From assembly GCF_014174515.1 (NCBI RefSeq), contig NZ_JACJUG010000016.1, positions 62,001-126,000 on the forward strand: a DNA stretch of 64,000 nt, in the 5' to 3' direction. The DNA is from Mitsuaria sp. WAJ17 (lineage in GTDB: Bacteria > Pseudomonadota > Gammaproteobacteria > Burkholderiales > Burkholderiaceae_C). Shown piece after piece: positions 32,196 through 40,533 of the stretch (position 1 is the first letter of the stretch; every line of letters begins with the position of its first letter). The notes under the pieces are model-generated. The model was not told the origin of the DNA and ran no database searches. It saw only the letters and a program-made list of their open reading frames with translations. The position numbers and the translations under genes were made by a program.

Positions 32196-33997
32196 AACGC
32201 CCCGCCCAGTCCGCCCTCCGGCCCGCCCCGCGCCCGGGCCCGCAGCGCCTTGGCAGCACCGCCCTGCTGCTGGGCTTGGGCCTGCTGAGTGCCTGCGCCG
32301 AAAAGCCCCTGCAGTTGGCCCAGCCGGTGGCAGCCCTGCGTGCCGAGCTGGACGCCGCCCGTGCACGCGCCGCGCAGGCCGAGGCTCAGTCTGCGGCCGC
32401 CAGCGCACCGGCTCCTGCAGCGCAGGCACCGGCCCCCGAGCCAGCGCAACCACGCTTCGACCTGGTCGTCAACGGCGCGCAGGCCCGTGACGTCTACCTG
32501 TCCCTGGTGGCCGACACCCGCTACAGCATGATCGTCCACCCCGGCGTCAGCGGCCAGCTGTCCCTGACCCTCAAAGGCATCACTCTGCGCGAGGCCCTGG
32601 AGTCGCTGCGCGATGTCTACGGCTACGACTTCCGCATCGAGGGCCGCCGGGTCACGGTCTATCCGGCCACGATGCAGACCCGGGTGTTCAGCATCAACTA
32701 CCTGCCCGGCCAGCGCGTGGGCCGCAGCGACCTGCGCGTCAGTGCCGGGGCGGCTATGGTCCCCAGCCAATCAGGCACCGCCTCGGGCAACGCCAACACC
32801 ACAGCCAGCGGCAGAAGCGGATCCGGTCAACAGCAGCAGCCCGAGAGCAGCCATGTGAGCACGGTCACCAACTCCGATTTCTGGGCGGAGACCCAGGAGG
32901 CCCTGCGCCAGCTCGTCGGAACCGGCGAGGGGCGCAGCGTGATCGTGAGCCCGCAGGCCAGCACCGTGGCCGTGCGCGCCATGCCGGAGGAACTGCGCAC
33001 CGTCGAGGCCTTCCTGCGGGCCACGCGCGCCGCCGTGGAGCGCCAAGTCATGCTGGAGGCCAAGATCGTCGAGGTGGAACTGCGCGAGGGCTACCAGAGC
33101 GGCATCGACTGGTCCATCCTCGGCAAGCGCGGGGCCCTGGGCCAGACCAGCGTCAATCCCTCCATCCCGACGGGGGTCAACACCCTCATCAACCCCCTGG
33201 TCAGCAACCTGAACAACCTGCCGGTGCTGTCCACGGCCAACCAGAGTCCGGCCTGGCCCGATCTCATCCCCCTGCCCTCTGCCGGCAATGGAACCCTAGG
33301 CCTTGCGCTGAGCAAGGGCGGCTTCCAGGGTCTGATCAGCTTCCTGGAAAGCCATGGCGACACGCAGATCCTGTCCAGCCCGCGCGTGGCCACGCTCAAC
33401 AACCAGAAGGCCGTGCTGAAGGTCGGCTCGGACGACTACTTCGTCACCGGCATCTCCGGCGGCAATGCCAACACCACCACCGGCAACACCACCAACAACG
33501 GCGGGGTGGTCATGCCCACATTGACGCTGACGCCCTTCTTCTCCGGCATCGCGCTGGACGTGACGCCACAGATCGACGACGGCGACACGATCACCCTGCA
33601 CGTGCACCCCTCCGTCACCAGCGTGACCGAACGGACCAAGCAGGTGGACCTGGGCGCCGCGGGCAACTACCGCCTGCCCCTGGCCTCCAGCACCGTCAAC
33701 GAGACCGACACCGTGGTGCGCGTGCCCGATGGGGCCATCGTCGCCATCGGCGGCCTGATGCAGCAGGAGAGCAGCCGGCGCGGCTCGGGCTTGCCCGGGG
33801 CGGACCAGACGCCGCTCACGGCCACCCTCTTCGGCAACCGCGCCAACAGTGGCCGCAAGCGCGAACTGGTGGTACTGATCAAGTCCACCATCATCCGCAG
33901 CGCCCAGGACTGGGAGCAGGAGACCGCCCGCAGCGCCCAACTGTTGGAAGAAGCGGACAGCAAGGGCCGCCGGGTTATCCGCGTCGGCACGCCCTGA
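32192..33997 (+). CDS. mshL: MSHA outer-membrane secretin MshL
   Basis: A 601-residue secretin with a lipoprotein signal: LGLLSAC, so acylation of Cys35 is expected. An Ala/Pro-rich linker runs to about 88, then secretin N-domains (YLSLVADTRYSMIVHPGVSG and a DVYGYDF segment) and the C-terminal gate domain (VMLEAKIVEVELREGYQSGI near 290, then LESHGDTQILSSPRV and VRVPDGAIVAIGGLMQQE near 510). A Ser/Asn/Gly-rich insert at about 190–225 is typical of secretin N-domain loops. It forms the outer-membrane pore for the pilus. It is the last pilus gene here; mshM and mshN are not in the window. Confidence 0.9.
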   Translation: MKRPAQSALRPAPRPGPQRLGSTALLLGLGLLSACAEKPLQLAQPVAALRAELDAARARAAQAEAQSAAASAPAPAAQAPAPEPAQPRFDLVVNGAQARDVYLSLVADTRYSMIVHPGVSGQLSLTLKGITLREALESLRDVYGYDFRIEGRRVTVYPATMQTRVFSINYLPGQRVGRSDLRVSAGAAMVPSQSGTASGNANTTASGRSGSGQQQQPESSHVSTVTNSDFWAETQEALRQLVGTGEGRSVIVSPQASTVAVRAMPEELRTVEAFLRATRAAVERQVMLEAKIVEVELREGYQSGIDWSILGKRGALGQTSVNPSIPTGVNTLINPLVSNLNNLPVLSTANQSPAWPDLIPLPSAGNGTLGLALSKGGFQGLISFLESHGDTQILSSPRVATLNNQKAVLKVGSDDYFVTGISGGNANTTTGNTTNNGGVVMPTLTLTPFFSGIALDVTPQIDDGDTITLHVHPSVTSVTERTKQVDLGAAGNYRLPLASSTVNETDTVVRVPDGAIVAIGGLMQQESSRRGSGLPGADQTPLTATLFGNRANSGRKRELVVLIKSTIIRSAQDWEQETARSAQLLEEADSKGRRVIRVGTP

Positions 33998-34078
33998 GCC
34001 TGCGGCCCGGCCTGCGCCGGACAGGCTCCCCGCCTGCTCGCCCAGCGCACAAGCCTGCGCCGAAGCTGTCCCTGCTAG

Positions 34079-34099
34079 GGGGGCCAAGTCCCCCTGTTC
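34079..34099 (+). terminator. possible terminator after mshL
   Basis: A 5-bp G/C stem (GGGGG/CCCCC) with a 6-nt loop, followed by a weak TGTTC tail. It lies 80 nt after the mshL stop and just before the promoter of the next gene. The tail is short, so termination may be incomplete. Confidence 0.4.
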
Positions 34100-34114
34100 A
34101 CCAGAGTTTCCCGC

Positions 34115-34143
34115 TTGTCAGGTGACAGGGCTTCCGTGATAGT
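34115..34143 (+). promoter_or_regulatory. promoter of the AcoR/Fis-like regulator with overlapping palindrome
   Basis: TTGTCA (-35, five of six) is followed after exactly 17 nt by GATAGT (-10, four of six). The predicted transcript would begin at or next to the ATG at 34152. The inverted repeat TGTCA-GG-TGACA (34116–34127) overlaps the -35 box and could be an operator, possibly for autoregulation. Confidence 0.5.
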
Positions 34144-34151
34144 CGCCCGTG

Positions 34152-35420
34152 ATGAAAGTCAGGGGGAACGACTTGTCCACAGCCTTTGTGTCCCAGGGCC
34201 AGGCCGGCGCAACAGCAGCCAGTGCCTCCATGCTGGTCGCGCAGCAACTGCACCAGCAGACCATCCAGCACTCCCATGAGCGCAGCCAGGCCTTCGGCCT
34301 GCAGCCGGGACAGGCCCCGGACCTGCACCGCCTGAGCGAGGCCGCGTTGCAGGAGGTGCAGCACCGCAATGCACGCCTTTGCACCCAGGCCCTGCCCGTG
34401 ATGGAAATGCTTTACGAGCAGTTGGCGCATGCCCAGAGCATGGTCGTGCTCAGCGACGCTAGCGGCACCGTGCTCCACGCCCTGGGCGACCCCAGCTTCC
34501 TGGCCCGCGCCCAGCGCGTAGCCCTGAGCCCCGGCGCCCGCTGGGCCGAGGCGGACAAAGGCACCAATGCCATCGGCACCGCCCTGATGACCGAAGCCCC
34601 CACCCTGGTCCATGGCGCGGAGCACTACCTGCGCTCCATGCACTTCCTGACCTGCTCGGCCGCCCCCATCTTCGACCACAAGGGCGCCCTGCTGGGGGTG
34701 CTGGACGTCTCCGGCGACCGCCGCTCCTACCATCCCCACACCCTGGCCCTGGCCAGCCTGGCGGCGCGGCTGATCGAGTCCCAGTGGTTCGCCGACCGCT
34801 TCCGCCAGTCCCCTCAACTGCAGATGCACGGCCAGGCGGAGGGTCTGGGCACGCTGCAAGAAGGCGTGCTCGCCCTTGCCGAGGACGGCCATGTGCTGGG
34901 CATCAACCGCCGCGGGCTGGACCTTCTAGGCGGCGGCACGGCCACGCTGCACCGGGAGTCCGTGCAGAGCCTCTTCGGCCTGACCATGGACCAACTGATC
35001 GCTGCCGCCCAGCACGACCAGCCCTTGCCCGTGCAAATCCCCAGCCGCCAGGAGCAGGCCCCGCAGACTCTGCACCTGAAGCTGCGCTGGCCAGCCCAGC
35101 GGCTATTGAGCTGGGCCTGCCCGGGTGCAGGCATGGGCACAGGGCTGGGCGATGGGGCGGGCAGCAGCCCGCTGCCCGGCAGCTACCTGAACATGCCTGC
35201 GCCGGCTGCCAGCAGTCCCCTGCTCAGCGCCGCGGCCTCGCGCGGCAGCAGCATGGGCCTGCAGCCGCCACCGCTGCGCGAGACCGAGGCCCTGGCCATC
35301 CGCGATGCCATCCGGGCGGCGGGAGGCAATCTGTCGCTGGCGGCTCGTCAACTGGGCATCGGCCGCAGCACCCTCTACCGCAAGCTGCGCCAGGACGGCC
35401 TGCTGGTGCCCAAGGGCTGA
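34152..35420 (+). CDS. AcoR-like sensor/Fis-type DNA-binding regulator lacking the AAA+ domain
   Basis: A 422-residue protein. Residues about 40–215 match the N-terminal sensor of AcoR/DhaR-type regulators: RNARLCTQALPVMEMLYEQL, then a GAF-like domain with the very typical WAEADKGTNAIGTAL and a SAAPIFDHKGALLGVLDVSGD segment. A PAS-like stretch follows (about 230–310, GVLALAEDGHVLGINRRGLDLLGG). The C-terminus (about 370–420) is a Fis-type helix-turn-helix (NLSLAARQLGIGRSTLYRKL). The sigma-54-activating AAA+ module (GESGTGKE, GAFTGA), which normally sits before the Fis domain, is absent; a 60-residue Gly/Pro/Ser-rich linker takes its place. Start: ATG 34152 fits the leaderless promoter, whereas TTG 34173 has AGGGGG 6 nt upstream; either is possible. 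The effector is unknown. Confidence 0.8.
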   Translation: MKVRGNDLSTAFVSQGQAGATAASASMLVAQQLHQQTIQHSHERSQAFGLQPGQAPDLHRLSEAALQEVQHRNARLCTQALPVMEMLYEQLAHAQSMVVLSDASGTVLHALGDPSFLARAQRVALSPGARWAEADKGTNAIGTALMTEAPTLVHGAEHYLRSMHFLTCSAAPIFDHKGALLGVLDVSGDRRSYHPHTLALASLAARLIESQWFADRFRQSPQLQMHGQAEGLGTLQEGVLALAEDGHVLGINRRGLDLLGGGTATLHRESVQSLFGLTMDQLIAAAQHDQPLPVQIPSRQEQAPQTLHLKLRWPAQRLLSWACPGAGMGTGLGDGAGSSPLPGSYLNMPAPAASSPLLSAAASRGSSMGLQPPPLRETEALAIRDAIRAAGGNLSLAARQLGIGRSTLYRKLRQDGLLVPKG

Positions 35421-35523
35421 GCGCCCGCCCGCCGTCGGGGCGAGCAAGACCTGACCCTCCGGATTCGGGTCCCCTTCGGCGCCCTTTCAGGATCCATTCA
35501 GCGGCGGTTTGGTGCCAGTTGGC
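35421..35523. other. short convergent intergenic region
   Basis: The regulator and waaA converge here. The only notable content is one exact copy of the GCAAGACCTGACCC word. I see no clear terminator hairpin. Confidence 0.6.
35444..35457 (+). repeat. GCAAGACCTGACCC word, exact, intergenic
   Basis: The only exact copy lying fully outside a gene, 24 nt after the stop codon of the Fis-like regulator. Confidence 0.75.
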
Positions 35524-36861
35524 TCAGCTCATTGGCTGCAACTCAAGCAGCGCGCACGCCATGCGCTGCGCGGCGCCGCGATGCTCGGCCGCGAAATCCC
35601 GCGCCCGCGCAGCCTGGTCCGCCAGAGCGTCGGGCTCAGCCAGCAGGCCGGATGCCAGGGCCACGGCCTCGGCCAGGCCGGCCACACGCCGTGCCGCGCC
35701 GGCCTGCTCGGCCAGCGTCGCAGCCTCACTGAAGTTGAACGTGTGCGGGCCCATCAGCAGCGGGCAGCCGCAGGCCGCCGCCTCGATCAGGTTCTGGCCG
35801 CCCAGAGGCTCGAAGCTGCCGCCCAGCAGGGCCAGCTGCGCCAGGCTGTAGTAGAGCGGCATCTCGCGCAGGGAATCGCCCAGCCAGACCTCGGCCGCCC
35901 AGGCCTCGGGCGGGGGCAGGTCTTGCCCCGTCCAGGCACTGCGTCGGGCCAGGCTGAAGCCGGCCTCGCGCACCAGGGTCGCCACCTCGTCGAAACGCTG
36001 CGGATGCCGTGGAACGATCAGCAGCAGCGGCCTCACCCCGCCCGCCTCCGGCCACTGACGCCAGGCCCTCAGCAGAGCCGCCTCCTCGCCCTCGCGACTG
36101 ACTGCCATCAGCAGCACCGGCCGGCGGGGCTGGGGCTGGGCAGCCGCCCAGGCTTGGCCGCGGGCCAGCACCTGGCCATCCGGCTGAAGGTCGTACTTCA
36201 GGTTGCCGCAGACGCGGACCTCGCCCACGCCAGCCTCGCGCAGGCGCCTGGCATCGTCTTGGGTCTGAGCCAGGGCCAGTCGCAGGCGCGCTGCGGCGGG
36301 ATGCAGCAGGATGCGCAGGCGCTGCCCCTGACGGGCGCTCTTGGCGGAAAGCCGCGCATTGGCCAGCACCATGGGCAGGCCGCGGCGCGCGGCCTCGGCC
36401 ATCAGGCTGGGCCAGATCTCGGTTTCCATCAGCACGCCAGCGGCGGGCCGGTGGCGGTCCAGGAAGCGGCGCACCGCCCCCGGCGTGTCCAGAGGCAACC
36501 AGCGCTGGGCGTCACACTCGCGCAGCAGCTCTCGCCCGGTCTCGCGGCCGGTGGCCGTCGAATGGGTCAGCAGCAGGCGCAAGTCCGGCTGCTGGGCACG
36601 CAAGGCGGCGATCAGGGGCGCGGCGGCCCGCGTCTCCCCCATGGACACCGCATGCAACCACAGCGCCCCATGCCTCGTGGGCGCACCGAAACCCAGCCGT
36701 TCGTTCCAATGCGCGCGATACAGGGGCTCGGCCCCGCCGCGCCGCCACAGCTTCAGGAAGTACAGGGGCGTGGCCAGGCGCAGGGCCGTCGCGTAGGCCC
36801 AGCGCGCGAGGCGCTCGGCCCAGGCGGCCGGCGGACTGGAAGGCTGTGGCGACGAGCTCAA
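35524..36861 (-). CDS. waaA: 3-deoxy-D-manno-octulosonic acid (Kdo) transferase
   Basis: A 445-residue GT30-family glycosyltransferase that adds Kdo to lipid A at the inner membrane. Family motifs are visible: a hydrophobic N-terminal anchor (LRLATPLYFLKLWRRG), LWLHAVSMGETRAAAPLI near 70, THSTATGRETG, the METEIWP motif near 145, LANARLSAKSARQG, GNLKYD, and the nucleotide-sugar-binding end LLGGSFEPLGGQNLIEAAACG near 350. The start is a TTG 5 nt after the upstream mutase stop codon, and no ATG/GTG alternative lies before the conserved N-terminus. It forms an operon with the phosphomannomutase gene. Confidence 0.93.
   Translation of the reverse strand: MSSSPQPSSPPAAWAERLARWAYATALRLATPLYFLKLWRRGGAEPLYRAHWNERLGFGAPTRHGALWLHAVSMGETRAAAPLIAALRAQQPDLRLLLTHSTATGRETGRELLRECDAQRWLPLDTPGAVRRFLDRHRPAAGVLMETEIWPSLMAEAARRGLPMVLANARLSAKSARQGQRLRILLHPAAARLRLALAQTQDDARRLREAGVGEVRVCGNLKYDLQPDGQVLARGQAWAAAQPQPRRPVLLMAVSREGEEAALLRAWRQWPEAGGVRPLLLIVPRHPQRFDEVATLVREAGFSLARRSAWTGQDLPPPEAWAAEVWLGDSLREMPLYYSLAQLALLGGSFEPLGGQNLIEAAACGCPLLMGPHTFNFSEAATLAEQAGAARRVAGLAEAVALASGLLAEPDALADQAARARDFAAEHRGAAQRMACALLELQPMS
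35913..35926 (-). repeat. GCAAGACCTGCCCC on the minus strand, one mismatch
   Basis: Within waaA, which also runs on the minus strand; read as GQDLP. Confidence 0.5.
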
Positions 36862-36865
36862 GCCG

Positions 36866-38254
36866 TCAGTGGCCGGCGGCGAAGGTGGCGTCTGGCTTCA
36901 CGCGCTTGAGCTGGGCCAGCACCGCATGCTCGATGCGGGCCAGGGCCTCAGGCGTGTGGCCCTCGAAGCGAAGCACCAGCACGGGCGTGGTGTTGGAGGC
37001 TCGGATGAGGCCGAAGCCGTCTTCGTATTCGACGCGCAGGCCGTCGATGGTGACGATCTCCTTGGCATCGGGGAACTGTGCCACCTCCTTGAGCGTGGCG
37101 ACCACGCTGTGGTGCTCGCCCTCGGCACAGGGTACGTTCAGCTCGGGCGTGGCGAAGCTGGTGGGCAGGGCGTTGAGCACGGCGCTGGGATCGGCATGGC
37201 GGGACAGGATCTCCAGCATGCGGCCGGCCGTGTACATGGCGTCGTCGAAGCCATACCAGCGCTCATTGAAGAAGATGTGGCCCGAGAGCTCGCCGGCCAT
37301 GGGTGCGCCGGTCTCCTTCAGCTTGGCCTTGGCCAGGGAGTGGCCCGTCATCCACATCAGCGGCTTGCCGCCGTGCTCGCGGATCCAGGGGGCCAGGCGC
37401 TGCGTGCACTTGACGTCGAAGATGATCTCGGCGCCGGGATTGCGCTGGAGGATGTCGGCGGCCAGCAGCATGATCTGGCGGTCCGGCATGATCATCTGGC
37501 CGTCCTTGGTGACGATGCCCAGACGGTCGCCATCGCCGTCGAAGGCCAGGCCCAGCTCGGCGTCGCAGGCGTGGACGATGCGCTTGAGGTCCTCGAGGTT
37601 TTCGGGGCGCGAGGGATCCGGGTGGTGGTTGGGGAAGTCGCCATCGACCTTGGAGTAGATATCGACCACCTCGCAGCCCAGGGCGCGCAGGATGGCCGGC
37701 GCGCTGGCGCCGGGGATGCCGTTGCCGCTGTCCACCACAATCTTCATCGGGCGTGCCAGCTTGCAGTCCTTGACGATGCGGTGGCTGTACTCGGCCCCGA
37801 TGTCCATGGTGCCGACGCGGCCCTGGCCGCTGGTGTAGTCCTCGGCCTCGATGCGGCGGCGGATGTCCTGGATCTGCTCGCCATACACGGCGGCGCCCTT
37901 GAGCACCATCTTGAAGCCGTTGTAGTCCTTGGGATTGTGGCTGCCGGTGACCTGGATGCCCGAGTTGCAGCCATGCTTGCCACGCGTCGCGGCCACGTAG
38001 TACAGCATGGGCGTGGTCACGGCGCCGATGTCCACCACGTCGATGCCGGTGGACTGCAGGCCGCGCACCAGCGCCGCCACCAGGCCGGGACCCGACAGTC
38101 GGCCGTCACGGCCCACGGCCACGGCCTTCTCGCCCAGCTTCAGGGCTTCGGTGCCGAAGGCCCGGCCCAGGTGCTCTGCCAGGGTCTCGTCCAGGGTTTG
38201 GCCCACGACGCCACGGATGTCATAAGCCTTGAAGATGGAAGCGTGAACTTGCAT
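36866..38254 (-). CDS. phosphomannomutase/phosphoglucomutase (AlgC/ManB type)
   Basis: A 462-residue alpha-D-phosphohexomutase, interconverting hexose-6- and hexose-1-phosphates for LPS and exopolysaccharide synthesis. It starts with HASIFKAYDIRGVVG, as in AlgC. The phosphoserine loop is VTGSHNP near 108, the Mg site is AFDGDGDRLG near 245, the sugar-binding segment is GELSGHIFFNERW (GEMSGH-like) near 325, and the phosphate-binding end is RASNTTPVLVLRFEG. The ATG at 38254 is chosen because GAGG lies 8 nt upstream; a longer frame with another ATG (38320) lacks a ribosome site and adds residues absent from the family. Confidence 0.93.
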   Translation of the reverse strand: MQVHASIFKAYDIRGVVGQTLDETLAEHLGRAFGTEALKLGEKAVAVGRDGRLSGPGLVAALVRGLQSTGIDVVDIGAVTTPMLYYVAATRGKHGCNSGIQVTGSHNPKDYNGFKMVLKGAAVYGEQIQDIRRRIEAEDYTSGQGRVGTMDIGAEYSHRIVKDCKLARPMKIVVDSGNGIPGASAPAILRALGCEVVDIYSKVDGDFPNHHPDPSRPENLEDLKRIVHACDAELGLAFDGDGDRLGIVTKDGQMIMPDRQIMLLAADILQRNPGAEIIFDVKCTQRLAPWIREHGGKPLMWMTGHSLAKAKLKETGAPMAGELSGHIFFNERWYGFDDAMYTAGRMLEILSRHADPSAVLNALPTSFATPELNVPCAEGEHHSVVATLKEVAQFPDAKEIVTIDGLRVEYEDGFGLIRASNTTPVLVLRFEGHTPEALARIEHAVLAQLKRVKPDATFAAGH

Positions 38255-38309
38255 GCGTTGTGCCTCGGCAGCGGGGGCTGCGTTGTCCTTGTAGATTTGT
38301 TTCAGCGCG

Positions 38310-38315
38310 ATTGTA
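38310..38315 (-). promoter_or_regulatory. candidate -10 box for the mutase–waaA operon
   Basis: TACAAT on the minus strand (five of six matches to TATAAT), 55 nt before the mutase ATG. I see no good -35 at 16–18 nt, so activation by another factor or a weak promoter is possible. Confidence 0.3.
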
Positions 38316-38461
38316 GGCATGGCTGAAACCGGGCTCCGTGACCGTGATGTAACCCGGAGGCAGGGCAATCCGGCGCTGCAGTTCGGCGCCGCGCCTCGTC
38401 GATTCGCGCGACGGCCTGCCGCCCCGTCGCAGGCGGCTTCAAGGGACGCCCCTGCCCTGCC

Positions 38462-38467
38462 TACACT
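38462..38467 (+). promoter_or_regulatory. -10 box immediately before the first LytS-type kinase
   Basis: TACACT lies exactly 6 nt before the ATG, so the transcript should begin at or within a base or two of the start codon (leaderless). A poor -35 (TTCAAG) sits 18 nt upstream. A related block (TACGCT-N6-GTG) lies before the second kinase at 40500–40514. Confidence 0.4.
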
Positions 38468-38473
38468 GCGCCC

Positions 38474-39631
38474 ATGATTTCGACCCCCGGCCACCGCTGG
38501 CGCGCTGCATTCACCGACACCTGGCGCCTCAGAAAGACGCATGAGCACCCCTGGTGGCTGGGCCTGCTGGCCTGCGTGATCACGGGCATGGCCGTGGGCG
38601 CCGCCATTGTGATGCTGGCGGCGCTGCTCTCGGCCAACCTCCTGAACTACCGGTGGTGGGCGCGCGGCCTTGCGATGTCCATGCAGCTGGGCGCGGTCAT
38701 CGCGCCGCTGAGCAGTGGGGGCCTGCGCCTGCTGGAACACCTGCTGACCGAGGCTCAGCTGGAGCGGCTCAACAAAGGCGAGGACCTGCCGGGCCTGCTG
38801 GTCTTCATCGGCATCCCCACGCTGTGCAGCGGCCTGGGCCTGTGGCTGGTCGAGGTTCTGCAGCGCTGGCGCCTGCAGGGCGAGTTGCAGCTGCTGATGC
38901 TGCCGCACAAAGGCAGCCTGATCACCTTCCTGGTCTGCGGCGCCGGCTTCGCCTGCCTGAGCCTGTGGCGCGCACGCATGCAGCTGCGCGCCCAGAAGGC
39001 CCGCAGCCAGCTCAGCGAGGCCCAGCTGCGCCTGCTGCAGGCGCAGATCGAGCCGCACTTCCTGTTCAACACCCTGGCCAATGTGCAGGGCCTGATCGAC
39101 TACGACCCCGCCCAGGCCAAGCACATGCTGGACGCCTTCACTGACTACCTGCGCGCCAGCCTGCAGCAGATGCGGGCCCAGGACGTGAGCCTCGCGCAGG
39201 AACTGGCCCTGGTACAGAACTACCTTGCAGTGATGCAATGCCGCATGGGCGATCGACTGCAGACCCGACTGGACGTGCCCGAGTCAGTGCGCGAGGCCCG
39301 CATTCCGCCCCTGCTGCTGCAGCCCCTGATAGAGAACGCCATCCACCACGGCCTGGAGCCCCAGCTGGGCGGTGGTCTGCTGCAGTTGCGCGCTCGGGCG
39401 CAGGGCGGCGGCCTGCAGATCGACATCGAGGACAGCGGTGTCGGCTTGGCCCGCAGCCGTGAGCGCCCGCGCCGCGGCCATGGCCTGGCCCTGCAGAACA
39501 TTCGCGAGCGCCTGTGGGCGGTCTATGGGCCCGCAGCCTCGCTGGAGCTGGCCGATGCGCCGGACGGCGGCACCATCGCCCGCATCAGCCTGCCCCGGCT
39601 GCGCCCCTTCGCACCGCATGACCATGACTGA
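38474..39631 (+). CDS. LytS/YehU-type sensor histidine kinase, copy 1
   Basis: A 385-residue membrane kinase. Four hydrophobic segments lie in the first 180 residues (LLACVITGMAVGAAIVMLAALL, MSMQLGAVIAPL, LLVFIGIPTLCSGLGLWLV, LITFLVCGAGFACLSLW). The His_kinase domain begins with QIEPHFLFNTLANV (phospho-acceptor His195), and the ATPase part has PPLLLQPLIENAIHHG (N box) and GHGLALQNIRERL (G box). There is no periplasmic sensor domain, so the signal is probably sensed in the membrane. Its end overlaps its regulator by 14 nt. It is about the same length and order as the second kinase at 40534. Confidence 0.9.
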   Translation: MISTPGHRWRAAFTDTWRLRKTHEHPWWLGLLACVITGMAVGAAIVMLAALLSANLLNYRWWARGLAMSMQLGAVIAPLSSGGLRLLEHLLTEAQLERLNKGEDLPGLLVFIGIPTLCSGLGLWLVEVLQRWRLQGELQLLMLPHKGSLITFLVCGAGFACLSLWRARMQLRAQKARSQLSEAQLRLLQAQIEPHFLFNTLANVQGLIDYDPAQAKHMLDAFTDYLRASLQQMRAQDVSLAQELALVQNYLAVMQCRMGDRLQTRLDVPESVREARIPPLLLQPLIENAIHHGLEPQLGGGLLQLRARAQGGGLQIDIEDSGVGLARSRERPRRGHGLALQNIRERLWAVYGPAASLELADAPDGGTIARISLPRLRPFAPHDHD

Positions 39632-40421
39632 CCACCCCGCCCCCACCGCCCTGCTGGCCGACGACGAGCCGCACCTCAACCGCGTGCTGAAGGACCGCCT
39701 TCGCGAGCTCTGGCCGGCCCTGCGCATCGTGGCCATCGCCTCCAACGGCGCGGAGGCCGCCGAGCAGATCGCCCGCCTTCAGCCCGACATCGCCTTCCTG
39801 GACATCCAGATGCCCGGCCTCAGCGGCCTGGAGGTAGCCCAGGGCATCGAGGGGCACACGCGGGTGGTCTTCGTCACCGCCTATGACCAGCATGCGCTTG
39901 ACGCCTTCGAGCAGGAAGCCGTGGACTATGTGCTCAAGCCGGTCCGCGCGGAGCGGTTGCACAAGACCGTGGAGCGGCTGCAGCGCGTCCTCGCCCAGGA
40001 AACCGGCGACGCGGCGGCGATGCCCGGCGAGCAGCTCCACCGCCTCCTGCAGCAGCTGCTGCCCGCCGTCCCGGCCGGAGCGCGTGGCAGCCCGCCGCTG
40101 CTGCGCCACCTGCGCGCGAGCCAGGGTCAGCTGACCCACCATATCGCGGTGGAGGACATCCTCTACTGCCAGGCGGACGACAAGTACACCGTCGTGCGCA
40201 CCGCCGCGGCCGAGTTCCTGATCCGCACGCCTATCAGCGAGCTGCTGCCCCAGCTGGACCCGCAGCGCTTCTGGCAGGTTCACCGGGCCACCCTGGTCAA
40301 TGTCGATCAGCTCCAGTGCACCCGGCGTGAGGCCAACGGCAAGCTCCTGCTGCGCCTGCGGGGACTTGACACCGAACTGCCGGTCAGCCGCGCCTACGTG
40401 CATCTCTTCAAGGCCATGTGA
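39618..40421 (+). CDS. LytTR-family response regulator, copy 1
   Basis: A 267-residue regulator. The receiver domain (about 9–130) has acidic residues LLADDEP, phospho-acceptor Asp62 in FLDIQMPG, Thr in VVFVTAYD and Lys in YVLKPV. The LytTR DNA-binding domain follows (about 165–267: IAVEDILYCQADDKYTVVRT, FWQVHRATLVNVDQL, LPVSRAYVHLFKAM). The ATG at 39618 overlaps the kinase gene; a second ATG two codons later is equally possible. LytTR proteins bind imperfect direct repeats upstream of targets; none was identified with certainty here. Confidence 0.9.
   Translation: MTMTDHPAPTALLADDEPHLNRVLKDRLRELWPALRIVAIASNGAEAAEQIARLQPDIAFLDIQMPGLSGLEVAQGIEGHTRVVFVTAYDQHALDAFEQEAVDYVLKPVRAERLHKTVERLQRVLAQETGDAAAMPGEQLHRLLQQLLPAVPAGARGSPPLLRHLRASQGQLTHHIAVEDILYCQADDKYTVVRTAAAEFLIRTPISELLPQLDPQRFWQVHRATLVNVDQLQCTRREANGKLLLRLRGLDTELPVSRAYVHLFKAM
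40124..40137. repeat. 14-bp perfect palindrome GGGTCAGCTGACCC inside the regulator gene
   Basis: A perfect inverted repeat in the linker-coding region of the first LytTR regulator. Each arm shares CTGACCC with the abundant GCAAGACCTGACCC word. The paralogous gene does not conserve it at the DNA level, so it is likely fortuitous. Confidence 0.25.
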
Positions 40422-40533
40422 ACGGGCACCGCCACTCGCCATCCGGCGCTCGTGCACGCCGTTCGTCGCAGTGCCTGCACTTGAGGGACACTCGCCGCCT
40501 ACGCTGCGTCCGTGTCCCCTCCCGCGCCCCGAC

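Noticed and set aside
38255..39238. Upstream extension of the phosphomannomutase frame to a 790-residue protein
   Set aside because: The extra part lies opposite a histidine kinase gene and has no match to the family; the ATG at 38254 has a ribosome site and the typical N-terminus.
40124..40137. GGGTCAGCTGACCC palindrome as a LytTR or other operator
   Set aside because: It is inside the coding region of a linker, is not conserved in the paralogue and does not resemble LytTR direct repeats.
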